NCBI RefSeq assembly: GCF_008831285.2
Contig: NC_045142.1
Location: 1,803,001-1,867,000 of the forward strand
Source of the DNA: Nymphaea colorata
Taxonomy: Eukaryota; Streptophyta; Magnoliopsida; Nymphaeales; Nymphaeaceae
Length of the DNA stretch: 64,000 bases
Direction: 5' to 3'
In this document: one piece after another, positions 34,760 through 48,387 of the stretch
Layout: each line of letters begins with the position of its first letter
Position numbering within the stretch: position 1 is the first letter of the stretch
Made by a program: the position numbers and the translations under genes
Notes under the pieces: generated by a model
What the model was told of the DNA's origin: nothing
Seen by the model: only the letters and a program-made list of their open reading frames with translations
The model's database searches: none

Positions 34760-37700
34760 TTATATTTCATAGAGGATTCCAACTTGCAGTAGCTTCTCCG
34801 GATGAATTCCTAGCATAGAAACTGTGGATCTGAAGTTCTTCTGCAGAAAACGGTAGACATAATTGATGATAATGCGATCGATGCACCCATTTTGCTTGCT
34901 TGACCTCAGGATTGTTCTTCCCATGACAAAAACTACATCATGAACTTTGGCAGACTCAAGTTTGGTAAGTTCATCATTACTGTCAATCTGTTCCTTGATT
35001 TTCTCCATGACTGAAGCTATGAATTTGTCATCTTCCATTCCAGGAACATCGGTGTATCCATACTGCACCAAGCATCTGTACATTCCATCAGGTCCCAGTT
35101 TTCCAACAAAATATCGTTCATCTGGAAGAACAGTTCGAATGGGCAGAGTTCTGATGGTAATTATCACTGTGATTCTGCGCAGAGCACCAACATTTTTGAC
35201 ATAATGCCTGACAATTGGTGGGATGCCATTGACAAGGTCTGTGAAGAATAAACAAACCCCAGGAACATAACAGGCTTGTACTTCAGAGATTAGCTGGCTG
35301 AGATCAGCTGGAGTCATCTTCCTTTTTGATTCATACTCATGCTTTTTGCTTCTTCCATACGTCCATGACAGCATGATTATGAGGAAGAACACAGAGATTG
35401 CAAATGGAACCCAACCACCTTGAGGAACTTTGTTGAGTAAAGATGTCATGTATGTTCCCTCTAGGGAGAAGAACACCATGAAGAAGACTGCAACAAGGAA
35501 GGCATTTGTGTGCCATATGGTAAGCATAACTACAGTCATTAAACAAGTTGTTATGAGCATCACCCATACAACGGCTACACCTGCAATGATAGGAACAATA
35601 GATTCTGTATTATCAAGGGGGATTCAAATACTTGTCAGTGTTATCTTGCAGCAATCGCCAGTAGGGTTAGCTCTCGGTTGATATTCTTACAATATTACAG
35701 TAGTAGTTATAAAGGCATGAAAGCCAGCATTAATCTATGTCTTTACATTTGACCAAGAGGAACAGGTTAGGCTGGTTTACCATATGCATTCCCAATCTCA
35801 GGACCGCCTTTGAAACCAGCAACAATGAGAATGCATGCCACCATGAGAAAATAGTTTACTTCTGGGGAATACACCTGGCCTTCATGGCTTTTTGAGGTGT
35901 GCAGCATTGTGACCCGGGGAAAGCAACCTAATGCCATTGACTGTCTTGTGATGGAGAAACTTGCAGAGATTAGTGACTGACTTGCAACAATGGCAGCCAG
36001 TGTGGCAATAACAAACATTGGCCAAAACACTGGATCAGGGATGGAGCTGTAAAACGAACTTCTTAGACTTTCTGGATGTTTTACCAAATATGCAGCCTGC
36101 CCTCCATATGTCAGTATTAGTGCAGGATATATGAAGGCTGAGAATGCAATCTGCAATTATTCAACAATGTCAAAAGCAGGACAACAAAGACATGCAAGAC
36201 ATGATTTTCCTCAAAAAATGAGAAAAAGCCATGCAAGCATATGATCGTTGCAGAAATAGTAGCTTCCGGCATGACCCTTCAGGATTGATGAAAGTTATGT
36301 CTTCATATTTTTATGGCTTTTGATGGTTAAGAAATTAAGGTTGATAGAGACCTAAACAGACTAGTTGGCTCTTACAGGCAACAATGGCCATCTCATTTGC
36401 ATGTAGCCCAAAATTAGCATTTGTGTTTCATTTCAAGTTTCAGGAAGACAGGCAAAGAGGAAACTGATGAAGCCATGGATTTAAACCTGAATGGATTTCT
36501 TGGTGAAGTGTCCCAGATCAGCAAACATGGCTTCTCCACCTGCAATGGAACAGGAAAAGCTGGTTTCACTATAGTAGGAGCAAATCCTGATTCTTCTTAA
36601 AGAAGAGTCTCTAGAAGATTATCACTAACTTCTCAGGACAAATAATGTTTAGCGGAATGGTATATAATATAAATTGGTCAAGCTAGATCCCAAAAGTGTA
36701 AACTGAGAGTATGAAGAAAAGTCAAGGTTCAATCAAGTAAAAAAGCTAAGAATCATGTTTTAATAGCGTGACTGGAACTTTCTCAGGGTCCTTGGACAGT
36801 AATTATGTTTAAGAGAGCTATTTCCTCATTCTATATCAGCATGAAAAGAATTGAGAGTTGGTAATAAATGAGCATACCTGTCATGCACAAAAAAACTGCT
36901 CCAAGAACTTCCCATCCATGCTTATGATTTCTGTCAAAGAAAACAAAAATATAGTGCGGGGAGAGTGCCTTGAAAATCGCAGGATAGAATTTGATGATGT
37001 TATAGACACCAATTGATGACGTGCATCCAAACCACAGAATCATGATCGGAGAGAAAGCAAAGCCAACTCTACTGCTGCCATAGCTTTGGAAAAGAAAAAG
37101 TACCAATAGAATTGCAATTGATATCAGAACCACATCCACTGCACCAAAACCAAAGGAAATTCCATTTAAGAAAGAAAGAAAACATAGAATGGGTAAATAT
37201 TAAAAGCTAAAACCGTGAAAGATTTTACTCACTTTGGTCAATCTTTGAGGATCTCTTCTGGATACCTTGGACAGCAGATAACACTGGATGGAGTAAAAAA
37301 ACAAAAGAATCATATTGGACAGCAGATATGCACGGGAATGTGCACAAAGATCCTGGTCTTGAATGCCAAGTCTACTAGAGAGCCATCAACCATGGATTAT
37401 AGTGACCCTTTTATGGACTTAATTCACCTCAGGTTGGAGTTGTTGGTTGTCTTGGCCATTTGTTTCCCTATCATCCAGTATTTCCTCATTACTCCTTAAA
37501 TTAATAATAAAAAACATGGAGTTGGAAGTTTGACAGGTCATTCAACTAAAACTTGCTTCAAGCAGAAACCCAATATACTTTAATAAAGGCTTGAAAGTTA
37601 AACTTGCATTAAGGGACGCTAGCTAGGATATCAGTGCCAATTGCCGAAGCTCAGGAAGAAAGCATGTCACGCTTCTGACCTCCACATTTATGTTAGTTGC

Positions 37701-39487
37701 ATCTCTATGTATGGACAAACATCAGCCTCTTCTTAAAAGAAATCATGAAAAATTATGAGGAATTATCATCCCATTAAAAGTGCAAAACTTGTAAAACTAG
37801 AAAGTTCAAATTTGCAAATATCTTTTGGATTCTGCTTCCGTGTGTTTCCTGCCAATATCTTGCCGACAAAAATTTGAGGAAAATTTCATTCTCTATGTAC
37901 TTTTCTGCTGATATTTGACACTTCTAGAAGTCATTTGTGCCGGATTCATCTGGACCCTGAGCAGCTCTGCTGGTCTCTTTCCTAGCTGAGCTTCTCAAAT
38001 TTTCTTGATGCATAATGTGGTGCTAGAACTTGGATTGTAAGCTGAGAGTCTAATAGTTTTTGTATACTTATCAGTGAACTCATTTCCATGTTGGTACAGT
38101 TAGTTACAGTTCGATTTTTGCCATTTCAAGACGTAATACTAGAATCCATCCCTTGGAACTTAACCTGAGATTGCAGGAGTTAGAGCTCCATCACCAATAA
38201 GCATGCAAGTTCCAAACAGAACAATAAAGATCACCAGTGCTTGAGCTCTCGGACTCTTCTCTAAGAACTGCTTTGTTCTGGACTGCAACGTGCTTCTTTG
38301 ACTGAAGAATCTCAAGTTGGTGTCTGATTCTAGCCTTGCATTCTGCTTGGTGATTCTTGTTTGCAAATTCACGTGCTGGCATATCAATGAATATAATGCA
38401 AATGTACCACCTAACCGAAGCAAATAATCAATTACTACTAGAAAAGAATTCTAAGGCTTGGTGCTACCATGTAAACTGCGCAAAGAAACATTTGCTCGAA
38501 AAAGGTGATGAATCAGAAGAATAAGATGCATAGAAGCTGTCACATGGATACTCCGTTCCTACTGCCTTTCCTTGTCCCCTTGACTAAAAATTTTATTAGA
38601 AACTTCACAACAAATGGCTGAATCACAGTATCTTCAGCCGTATCCATGTGACAGTTTAGAAGGTGGCATGAGCGCCTACAGCAAGGCTTACTCTTTACCT
38701 TCTCCATGGTCGTCAGCTTGCAGAACAATAAAAACATACTTGACTAAAGCAATAAGAGTTAAGGTCCAAAATATGAGGCTCAGAATTCCCAATATATCCT
38801 TCTCTTCAGGGTTTGAGAGATTAATAGAGCTAAAAACGTAGAGCGGTGATGTCCCAAGATCTCCATAGACAACTCCAAGAGATTGATAGGCAAACAGCAG
38901 TGTTTGCAGTACAGAGTAGTCCTGCAAAAATCACCAAAAACTCATTACCAACTTCTTCATATAATTGTAGTGTCTTTTCTAGTTTTTCTTCTCCGTTGTT
39001 ATTCATGGACACGTTCAATAAAATCTAATTGCTGCTCAGACATTTTCTTGCCTAGTTCCTGCAGAAAATCATAGTTGGAGGTACTTTTTTTTTTTTTTTA
39101 ATCTAAAACTACACATATGTTTATAATTTTTCGTTTTTATCTTCTCTTTACATATAAAAGGTTGCTTCCTTCAAATAAGTTGGAACAAAAGCACCTTCTT
39201 CTTTAGTAAAGAAACAATGAAAAACACAATACCATTTAGAATTATGTTGATCTTATCTGCAACTGTTACTTTTTGAATGAATTTGACAGGATTCTCAAGA
39301 TGCTATAAATAAATACTGCAGTTTTAGTGAACCAACAACTTTATGGAGAATCCACCTGTGGCTCTCGAGGCTTTTCCTTGTAGTAGCGAGTGAAGCTAGG
39401 CATCCTCCTCCCACTAAACTCGCTGCTGCCCTTAACCTCCACCTCCGTAGACTCAATGTGATCGATACGGTCGTCTTCGGCCTCCAT
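34760..39487 (-). CDS. HAK: KT/HAK/KUP potassium transporter
   Basis: Eight phase-consistent exons on the minus strand, 718 residues: 39487-39356, 38921-38699, 38410-38165, 37283-37233, 37138-36878, 36539-36487, 36150-35781, 35580-34760. Residues 60-74 are the family signature [41 protein letters not shown] and [13 protein letters not shown] are further conserved blocks of this family of high-affinity K+ (or K+/H+) symporters. Many hydrophobic segments fit 10-14 transmembrane helices, followed by a cytosolic C-terminal domain that ends [23 protein letters not shown]. The length is at the short end for the family, mostly because of a short N-terminus. Two exons are tiny (51 and 53 nt). Expected in the plasma membrane or tonoplast. 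The clade cannot be assigned by eye. Confidence 0.94.
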
Positions 39488-41400
39488 CTTTTCTATATAT
39501 CGAGCTACGCAATAGAAATTTCAGAAAATTTAGCAAATCAGTTGCGAAGAAATTATTTCACTGTAACCTGTACAAAACTAAATAATTTCTAAAAGGCTCA
39601 CGTAGAGCGGGGGAACTATGCTGGGACTGAGCTGTTTGTGCTCATTCACGTAAAAAAGAACCCAAGGTTTCTTTTCTTTTCCAAACAAGAAAATTAAAAT
39701 TTAAAAACTCTTGTCCACTTGTCCACTTGTCCAAGACATCTAAATCAACGCACCGCACTGTGGGATTTTTTTAATATATGAACGAATCTAACCGAAGGAT
39801 GCAATCTACATGTCAAAAAGACTTAATAATGGATATACCATATGTAATTTTTCATGAATATACAATTATTTTTTGATGAATATATAAATTGGAGCTTCGT
39901 TGTAACTAATAGACCATGTCTTTATGGGTGAACGGTGCCACTGGATGTGGGCTGATGCCCCATGTCTCTCTCTAGCCTTCAACTTAAGTGTCATTTACTA
40001 CTGTTTGCAGCTTAGGGAACAACTGCAATTGAATCGGTGACACATAATGAATGAGAATACCAGTTTGCTCAACTGTGCCCCTTGAGCAATACACTATCTC
40101 TTTTTGGCTCATAAAAACTAAAAAACTAAAATATATGTAATGATCAGCACAATATATTTGTTTGTAAGTTTTTGGGTATAAAGAGAACTCATCCAAATGG
40201 TTAGATTTGTTATTGTAGATAGATCGAAATTATGGTCTATGGATGCGCCAGGCAGGCTGGGCATTGGGCCGGATCAGGGCTGGGAACCATAATGCTAGAG
40301 AAAGTTGGGTTCGGGCTGGCATGAAGCCCTTGTCGGTGGCTCAAGCTTAGCCCGCTTAGTTATCGGGTCGGACTCAACTGTTAACTTTATACTCGTCGGG
40401 TACTCAGTTCGATGCGTACATTTCATATTTTAATTTTAGAATCCTTTATTGACGTGCCAAGAGTTTGTAAGGGTTTGGCAACACATGAAGAGTTTTTAAG
40501 AGTGCCATCACATAAAAAGTTTCTAAGGAAGTTATTAGTGATACACCAAAGGTTTTTAATTGAGCCCATGGCTGGTGTCATATGTCGGTGAATATATATA
40601 TTGGGTCGAGTCGGGCCCTCAATACATGAATGAGTCAAGCCAGCCTGGCCCCGTAATTTTTTTTTTTTTTTAAATTAGGTCGGCTCAAGTGTCAAATAAC
40701 CAGCCTAAGCTTGGCTCATCACAGACCGGGTACTCAACCGTCCATCGGGTTCTGGACCACTTATCCACCTTTCATGCAGTGCAACATTTTAAGGTGGTTT
40801 CTCTTATTAGACATCGGATAAAATTGGAACCAAACATTTCAAGTTGGTGGCTCAAAATCTTTCCAATTTTTTTGGCTAATCCATGAAATTGCCTCAACGA
40901 CCGTGTGGGTGAGGTAAAAATTTTCCCACCTTGTGGCGCAGTAAAACTTCTTGACCGCACAAGAAAAAACAAAGGCAAAACCAAAAACTGGTAAAATTTA
41001 TAAGCTAAGAAGGCCATGAGTTAACAACTCTCTTCTGAAATACACCAAGTAAAAAGCACACACAATCTTTGATATAATAAATATTTTACCCAATATCACG
41101 AACAAAAGTCACATCACGAGGACAAAATTTTCTCTTTCTTATAGGCAAACTAAAATAGCAAATAATGACAAAGTTTTCACTGAAACCAGATTTAAATAAC
41201 ATAATCAACACTACGTAACACAACACAAAAATAAAATAGGTAATTATGCTGCATAAAAAAATCAACAATATGAATGAAACACCAATAATCAGCCAAAAAA
41301 ACAAAATAAACCCCATAAAATTGAATTAAAATGGAAAAATGAAGAAAAAAAAACAGTGAGACTTGAGGACATATGTACCTGTCGGCCGGGCTCCTAGTCT
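39488..41400. other. Upstream of the potassium transporter, repeat-derived in part
   Basis: 40240-40420 and 40600-40760 are GC-rich with GGGCCGG/AGCCTAAGC motifs resembling the arms of the 11755-12081 family, separated by AT-rich DNA. Clear terminal repeats could not be matched. The rest is AT-rich with no supported gene. Confidence 0.4.
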
Positions 41401-42533
41401 GAGTTTGAGAGAGAGAGAGAGGAGTTATAACGAGGTGCGGTTACACTGCCGTGACTGCAGAAGGAGAACTCGTGAGCTTTGATAAAAGAGGAAGGCACAA
41501 TTCTCGTGACCGCTTTGTTGGAACTTGCAGATAATTGGCAAGCACGGTGCAAAAGTATTACTTTATTATATATATGAAATTGAGGTCAAAATAGGATTGT
41601 TTCTTAATATTGCCAACTTGAACACGGATAAACATGTATTAAGAAGGATCAGATAAATTAAGACGAGAAAGAAAAGAAGTAGCTTAGGACCTTTAGGTAT
41701 GTACCAATCGATATATCTCTGTGTGTTTGTTTCTGCGTGACTTTATACTTTTAATTGATGCATATATATTACTTTTGTTTATGTGCGTTCATATGTATGT
41801 ACAATATTATATTATATATATTGGTATATAGTATATGTAAGGTTATACCAATTTATACTCTATAAGATACAAGAAAATTGTAAAACTCAATTTTGTAATT
41901 CTTACATAAGAAAATCATGTTTTACTACGTTTATTATATAAAAATATTGTAGCATTAAAGTGGATGTTTGTCATTTGACCATTATATATTTCTGCTTTTT
42001 CGAGCGACCATCTTGAGATTTTATTCTCTGGAATTAGAAACATTTTGGCATTTTTCCTTGACGATATCAGAAAAAAATTAACGGAGAATACATTCATCGG
42101 TTCCGTCAAAAAATTAAGTTCCTGGCTTCGTTGGTGTCGTCGTCTCGTCGAGCAACTTACCCACGAATGATACGTCGACATGAAATTGAAGATCGAGAGT
42201 TTGGGATCGATCCAAAGTGGGTGTTGCGTTGTTCGATGAGTGCAGAAACTGTTAGCAGTTCAATCTTTCAGATTTTGGCCCATCTTCTGACTGACGCTTA
42301 CCTTTTGTGGACGGCTTGACTGCAGGAACACGGTATGGCTCGTTTCTTTTGCAGCTGCAAGGCAACTTCTTTACGATTTTGTGGCTGGAACTTCGCTGGT
42401 TGAGGAATAGTTGGGGAACTAAAGGAGTTTCAGAGAGAGCGAGGGCTGACCAGATGACGGTTCAAAGTCTACAAGAAAAAGCTGAATCCTGTAACGTGTC
42501 CCTTTGTTTAAGTCTCTCTCTCTCTCTCTCTCT

Positions 42534-42612
<79 letters not shown>

Positions 42613-43460
42613 AAATTATCCAGGTCATCCACATTTTCAAGTTGGTTGTATGGTTGAAAAAAAAAGGAATGAGAAAAAAGAAATATGGTATTTTGGTCAA
42701 TGCATTAAATAACTATTTTTTTTTTCTCATTGTTTTTCTGTCTACCTTCCATCTTGAAAGATAAAGATAGAGCGAAGATGATTATATACATAAATATATA
42801 GAGAGAGAGAGCCAACTTGCCTGCAGGCCCCTAGGGGGAGAGAGCATATGTTGACCAAGCATAATAAAATTTTATATCATTCACAATTAATAAAATTAAC
42901 CAAGCAAGCACGTTCTTAACAAAAGTGCCTTCATTGAATTTTGTCATATGTAACTTTAAAATAAGAAGAGAGAGAGAGATGGGGGTGTCACTTAAATACG
43001 TGAACATGCTTAGTGGGATTTCTATGTCCGAGCACATGCATGTAGCTCATTTATATGGTCACTACATGCCTGCTTGCTTCCCAAATCGTTTAATATCTAA
43101 GATTTACGTTTTTATTCAATGCTAGAGATAATGATCATGCAAGTTAATGCTTATGATTGGGAGCCACAATTGCTACGCATGGACGGAGACTATTAGATCA
43201 AAGCGAAGCAACATTGGATCGCTTGAGTGAAGATACGCTTCCACTTCTTTGCCAATTTTCACACAACCAACGCATTGGAAGCAACGGAGCCACATAACAT
43301 TGTAGGTTAACTCTTCCATGCCAATTCTGCAACCAACTCATCGAATTGGAGTAGCACATGTCACCCTCCTGCCCCAACCCCAGACACTCTAAGATCCTTT
43401 TTCAAACCTGCTCCATCTCGCGAGTCAAGAGATAGATAAATAGACACATCCCATTGCACT
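41401..43460. other. Intergenic with microsatellites, no gene seen
   Basis: Contains (GA)n at about 41407-41422, (CT)n at 42513-42535 joined to (TA)n at 42537-42610, and GA runs near 42800 and 42966. No gene family is recognised. Confidence 0.5.
42513..42610. repeat. Compound (CT)n-(TA)n microsatellite
   Basis: About 23 bp of CT followed by about 74 bp of TA. Confidence 0.95.
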
Positions 43461-43827
43461 GATCGGGGGCGCTCGTAGTGACTGAGGGGGTCGGAGACCA
43501 AGAAGTGAGTTATTTATACCAAGCATTCTTCTTATGGCTAGATCCAATCTCCTGGACCCCGCGGAAAAAGAATTTCACATTCTTCCTTTCTTTTTCAGGA
43601 AAGGAAGATTAGGGAAATCCTATTGAGTTCTACTTTCTCCAAACCTCTGAGAAAAGCATGAAAAAAAGGCTCCAATGGTACGATCTCTCTATCACCCCTT
43701 TCATTTTGGGGTGATCTCGTAGTTCTTGGTATGTGAAGATGCATTGTTAGGTGCTCCATTTTCCCCATTGAGACCGAAACCTAAACATGTGCTCGAGAGA
43801 TAGATAGCTATCTACACACTGATAAGT
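43461..43827 (+). other. Plastid-derived insertion (NUPT)
   Basis: The segment from GATCGGGGGCGCTCGTAGTG to CACACTGATAAGTA follows, in order, sequence I recognise from the chloroplast inverted repeat between the 3' rps12 exons and trnV-GAC: GACTGAGGGGGTCGGAGACC, GAAAAAGAATTTCACATTC, ATGGTACGATCTCTC, ATCTCGTAGTTCTTGG and TGTGCTCGAGAGATAG. It carries scattered substitutions and small indels, and lies in AT-rich nuclear DNA with no plastid genes around it. So it is an old nuclear plastid DNA copy, not contamination. The identification is from memory of the region. Confidence 0.75.
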
Positions 43828-46084
43828 AACCACAGCACATTCATGATATGGCCAGGCCAATTGATCAGTGTTCTTCAAATTGGAAATCCAATGAATTAAT
43901 GGCTAATTCACTGATTCAGTTATCTTCAAAATGATAAAAGAAAGTTCTCATTACGGTTGGTGCGATTGATGGGATGGGGGTTGGTGGACGGTCAGTTTGT
44001 ATTTCGAATTTTCAGGATATCAACTTTCTGTGCTGCAAAAGTGGGGCCACCAACACACAAGTTGAAGTGCGGTGAGGGCAGCACAGGTGTCCGAGGCACC
44101 GAAAGGATTGACTATATCTTAAGAGGATGCGGAGTTGGGTGGAAGCTTCAACCTTCAGTTGAATAGTAGATCTCCCCTGCGCACCCAGAAAAGACAAACA
44201 ATAAAAATTTAAAAACATGCAACCTTTAAAATTATTAAAAAATTAATATATAACGTATGAGCTGAATCAAATTTGCCATTACTTCAAATCTAAACGGTCG
44301 ATTCAGATCAATTTAAATTACTTTGATCTTAAAATGATAGGCAACTGACTTACAGTGTGCCAAGTATAGGACCACAGACAACCAATCACTTCTTCCTTTC
44401 CCACATGTTCCCCTACTACTTAAGTTAATGCCATTATACACCAACTTGGCAAGTGTTGGCTCTGCCAACTCAAAGTGACAAGTTGGTATTAATGAGGCCC
44501 CAGAGGATACTGTTAACTTTGAGAGCTCCCCATATGATAAAGACTTAAATGAACTAACGTATGCAAAGAAAAGAGGGCCCCAAGTTTATTATTAATCACT
44601 TGGGTCAATTCCTTCTTTATATATAATTATATGGCCCCCACATATAAGTAGTTTCCACCACTAAAATGATCAAATTGAAATACAAGTGGTTCACCTTTTC
44701 ATGAAAAAATGAATCCAGTTATGAAACCCATGAGGGTAGCAGTAAACTGCTGCAACAATGTTCTTTCATTAACTTGAACTAATTTATGATTCAAGGTTAT
44801 TGCTTTTATGTGCCATTGATTTTTATATAGTACTGCTCTCCTTGCATTCAATATAAATGACCAAAGAGCTCCAGCTCCATTTACATGTCTGGGGACTAGG
44901 TTCAGATATTTCTAATTTGAACGAGGTCGAGAATTCGATGCTGATCGAAAGAGCCTCTCTTAGCATACTACATAAGCATGCATGCAATTGACCGCCAAAT
45001 TGATTAATAGATGAACAACCTTTCACATGTACACACATGAAATGGATATATATATACTATATAAAAGCCTTAACTATGATTGGTTTTCGTTTTTCTTTGT
45101 TAGTTGATCGAGTAAGATTAAAGGGAATATGAACTAAATGAAATCCTTGAGAAAGTAGCGCTAAAACCCTTACGAGATCTCCTTGACCCGAAGAGATACG
45201 TTTTGCTTCATCCAGTGTAAGTTTGCTTGCAGCGCTCTGATCATTTCTAAATTAGCACTCTTCTCTATTTAAGAAATATTGAGTATTTTTCCTTTGGCAA
45301 CTATTACATCAATCTAGCATTGCAGATCTCCATGTATTTGCTCAAATTATTCGATGGCGGTTAATTATTTGAAGAAAAATATTCATGGCCTTGAATTATA
45401 CTCAAGGCTACATGATAAAATCAAAATTTCATTACATATCTTTTAGTTAATTACGTTGCAATTGTGCTTGAATCTTACCTTTCCCTTTTATCTTACGAGA
45501 TGGATAAACTTTTGAGATACTATTGTATGACGGATGAAAACATGAAACATGTTGACATGAGCAACGTCCGGTTTTCATAAACTTGAATCGTTTGATAATT
45601 TTTTTTTGCTCAACAAATAGATCAATTTGAGAGTACCCTTTATCAAATTAAGTTAAGCAAAGTCTGTCTGCATATATATTATGGATTCCAAACATTAATA
45701 ATCTGTATGTGAATGAGTCGAATTCCTTACCCCTCGGCCAACTGGTGAACCATTTTTGAAGAAATTTGCAAGAAGTTCGGCTATCACGTAATTGACCAAA
45801 AATGCTAATCACATGGAATCTAGGACACCAAAAAACATCACTCTTCCAATAACATGTTCTAGAATGATAATTCTTGTTTGTAGTTTCTTTTCATTCTTTA
45901 ATCTGATTGGAATTCCTTGCGGCTATGATATTAATCATCACAAAATCGTGTTACGCTAATCCATGCATATCCAATCAAATTATCAAAACCATTTGCGCGT
46001 ATCTACTCATGGAATCTGAGACAATAACTAGATATGTCATAGCAACTGAATAAAATTTGATTTATATCGCTCTATCTGAACTCT
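43828..46084. other. Intergenic, no gene seen
   Basis: AT-rich sequence with short, unrecognised frames. No RNA gene seen. Confidence 0.5.
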
Positions 46085-46342
46085 GTGAAATTCAAATATG
46101 TAAGAACAGCACTACATAAATATTCTAAAAGAAAGAATTTATCAAGCACATTAATGGCAATCAAATCAGGTGAAGATAGGAATAATGATGTTCTAGCACA
46201 AAAGATCATACAAAACTACACTGGAATCTCATTCTTAGGCAACTATGCATCATCATGGAAGTTCAAACATAAAAAAGTTAAAAAACTAAATCTAAATAAC
46301 ACTATCTTTTACGAAGTATCAGTTAGGGAAAAAGTTAATTAA
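46085..46342 (+). other. Unrecognised 85-codon open frame
   Basis: A Lys/Asn-rich frame beginning MKFKYVRTALHKYSKRKN and ending VREKVN, with an ordinary mixed composition, not a simple repeat. It begins in the run of sequence GTGAAATTC without a clear promoter. It may be a fragment of a mobile-element protein or chance. No family is recognised. Confidence 0.2.
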
Positions 46343-46702
46343 TTTTTTGGGTTGGGCATAAGACTATGGAAAGAACCAATCAGTTGCTTGGTCGCTCTTT
46401 AAAGTTTTAGGATTCCTCTTTGCCAACTTTCAGTTAAGATCATATAAATGCAGTGGTTCTAATTCTGTTGAGTTATCATAATTGAAAAAAAAAAATGCTG
46501 GTTGAAGATTTTATGTATGTAGAATGGAGTGATTCGCATGCATCGTTTAATTAAAGGCATCAATACTTTGTTAAGAGTCAAAGAATCGCTTTGATTCCCA
46601 TGTCCATTCAATCTTTCAGTTCACATTCTTGATTCAAAAAATTTCAATTTCCATCTTATCATGATATCCATATCATATTATAGTGAACAAGAATATTGAA
46701 GG

Positions 46703-46738
<36 letters not shown>

Positions 46739-47118
46739 AAACGTTAGTGTAGAAGAAACCTTCGATTTATAAACTGTATGGAAATAATATCCGCAAGGTG
46801 AAAATATAATAGCATAAGAAACATATCTCAAATAAACCAAGATAAAGTTGGAAAATGATGAAATACCCTACGAACATAAATTGAAAAAATGAATGGAGTT
46901 AAAGAGCAGGTTGCTTCTACATATCAAATCATGCCAAAGTTCAATGCAGAACCTTGAAATCATCATGCCATCCCCACAGTGCACAGATTCTCCCCAACCA
47001 CCGCAACCGGCCCCCCCCACCCTCTTCATTTGATAATCCCATCTTTAAATTATGGGATACAAGCCGCCATTGCCAAAATTACACCATATGAGTCCACAGG
47101 ATTCTCTGGTACATAACA

Positions 47119-47215
<97 letters not shown>

Positions 47216-48356
47216 GCACCAATATCGTCTTTTTCTTTGCGTTATGAAGTCTGTGGAGATACTGCACTACAATGAACTGTCATTTTGGACGATGGTTTGA
47301 TAAGTTACTTGCAGTAGAAAGAGGAAGAGGAAAAGGGCAAGGAACTGTGTGATGCCAAGGGATAGAAGCTTCGGTTTTAAGGGACGTTTGATGCAGCAGA
47401 GCCGCACAGACTTCATTGATGGGAGGAAGGGGACATCCATCGACAAGTATGCAAGTTCTGCACTATCAATATACAGTGGAGAACAATGAACCGAACATGA
47501 AATAACAGTACTAGATACAGCTCACCCGCTAGGTACCATCTCAGAGATTTTACCTAACCCATTAAAATAACAGTGACGGACAGAAATTACCACGAGTCAT
47601 CTTCTAGCATGACCACCATTTTCTTTCTGTGTCATCAAATCGAATGCGATAGTTGTCGACATAAACAGCAGCAGAGATTATCGTAGAGCTACCAAGATGA
47701 TGCAACAAGGCCAGAAGAGACTTTTACCGAATTTAATGCAGAGATTTTAACTTTTTACCACGAATTACGGCCTCGTTTGCAAGTTGGTCGTCTTCCTCCT
47801 TCGAGTATCTAGCGGCACAAGGAGGTAAAAAGTCAGAAATCGTGTAATTGGCCGGTTTTTAAAGCAATGATCGGGTTGAGAATAATTGTTTACTGTTACA
47901 GTTCAGAAAACCTATCAAATCAAGAAAGCAAAGCAAAGGAAAAAGAATTAAACCATCGATGTGAAAGCATGCGTTCAAAAGCAGCTGCAATCGAGCGACC
48001 ACTTACGGTGGGGTTCAGAGGGAGAGAGGCCCATACTCATTTGCCAGAGCAGCGGCACAGCTGCTGCCGCTGCTGCTGCCTTGTGGTCATATTCAGGCAC
48101 AAAATACTAAAAGCAAGCACCGTTGAGACTTCCATGGCACCCGTCCGTCCATCTATCCGACGACCCATCCATCCATCCGTCCGTCATCCATACATCTAAT
48201 CTGTGCCCACTCGCCCATCCATTCAGTCATTTCCAAAGGGCTCCCCTCAAAGATGAGATAACCACTTCCATTAATGGAAACATGAACAGGTTCTTTCTGT
48301 CTTGTCAGAGCCCTACTATTCTTGTTTTTATTCAACCTCTCTCTCTCCTCTCTCTT

Positions 48357-48387
<31 letters not shown>

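Noticed and set aside
43461..43827. Functional plastid gene or organellar contamination
   Set aside because: Only spacer sequence with substitutions and indels is present, continuous with nuclear flanks.
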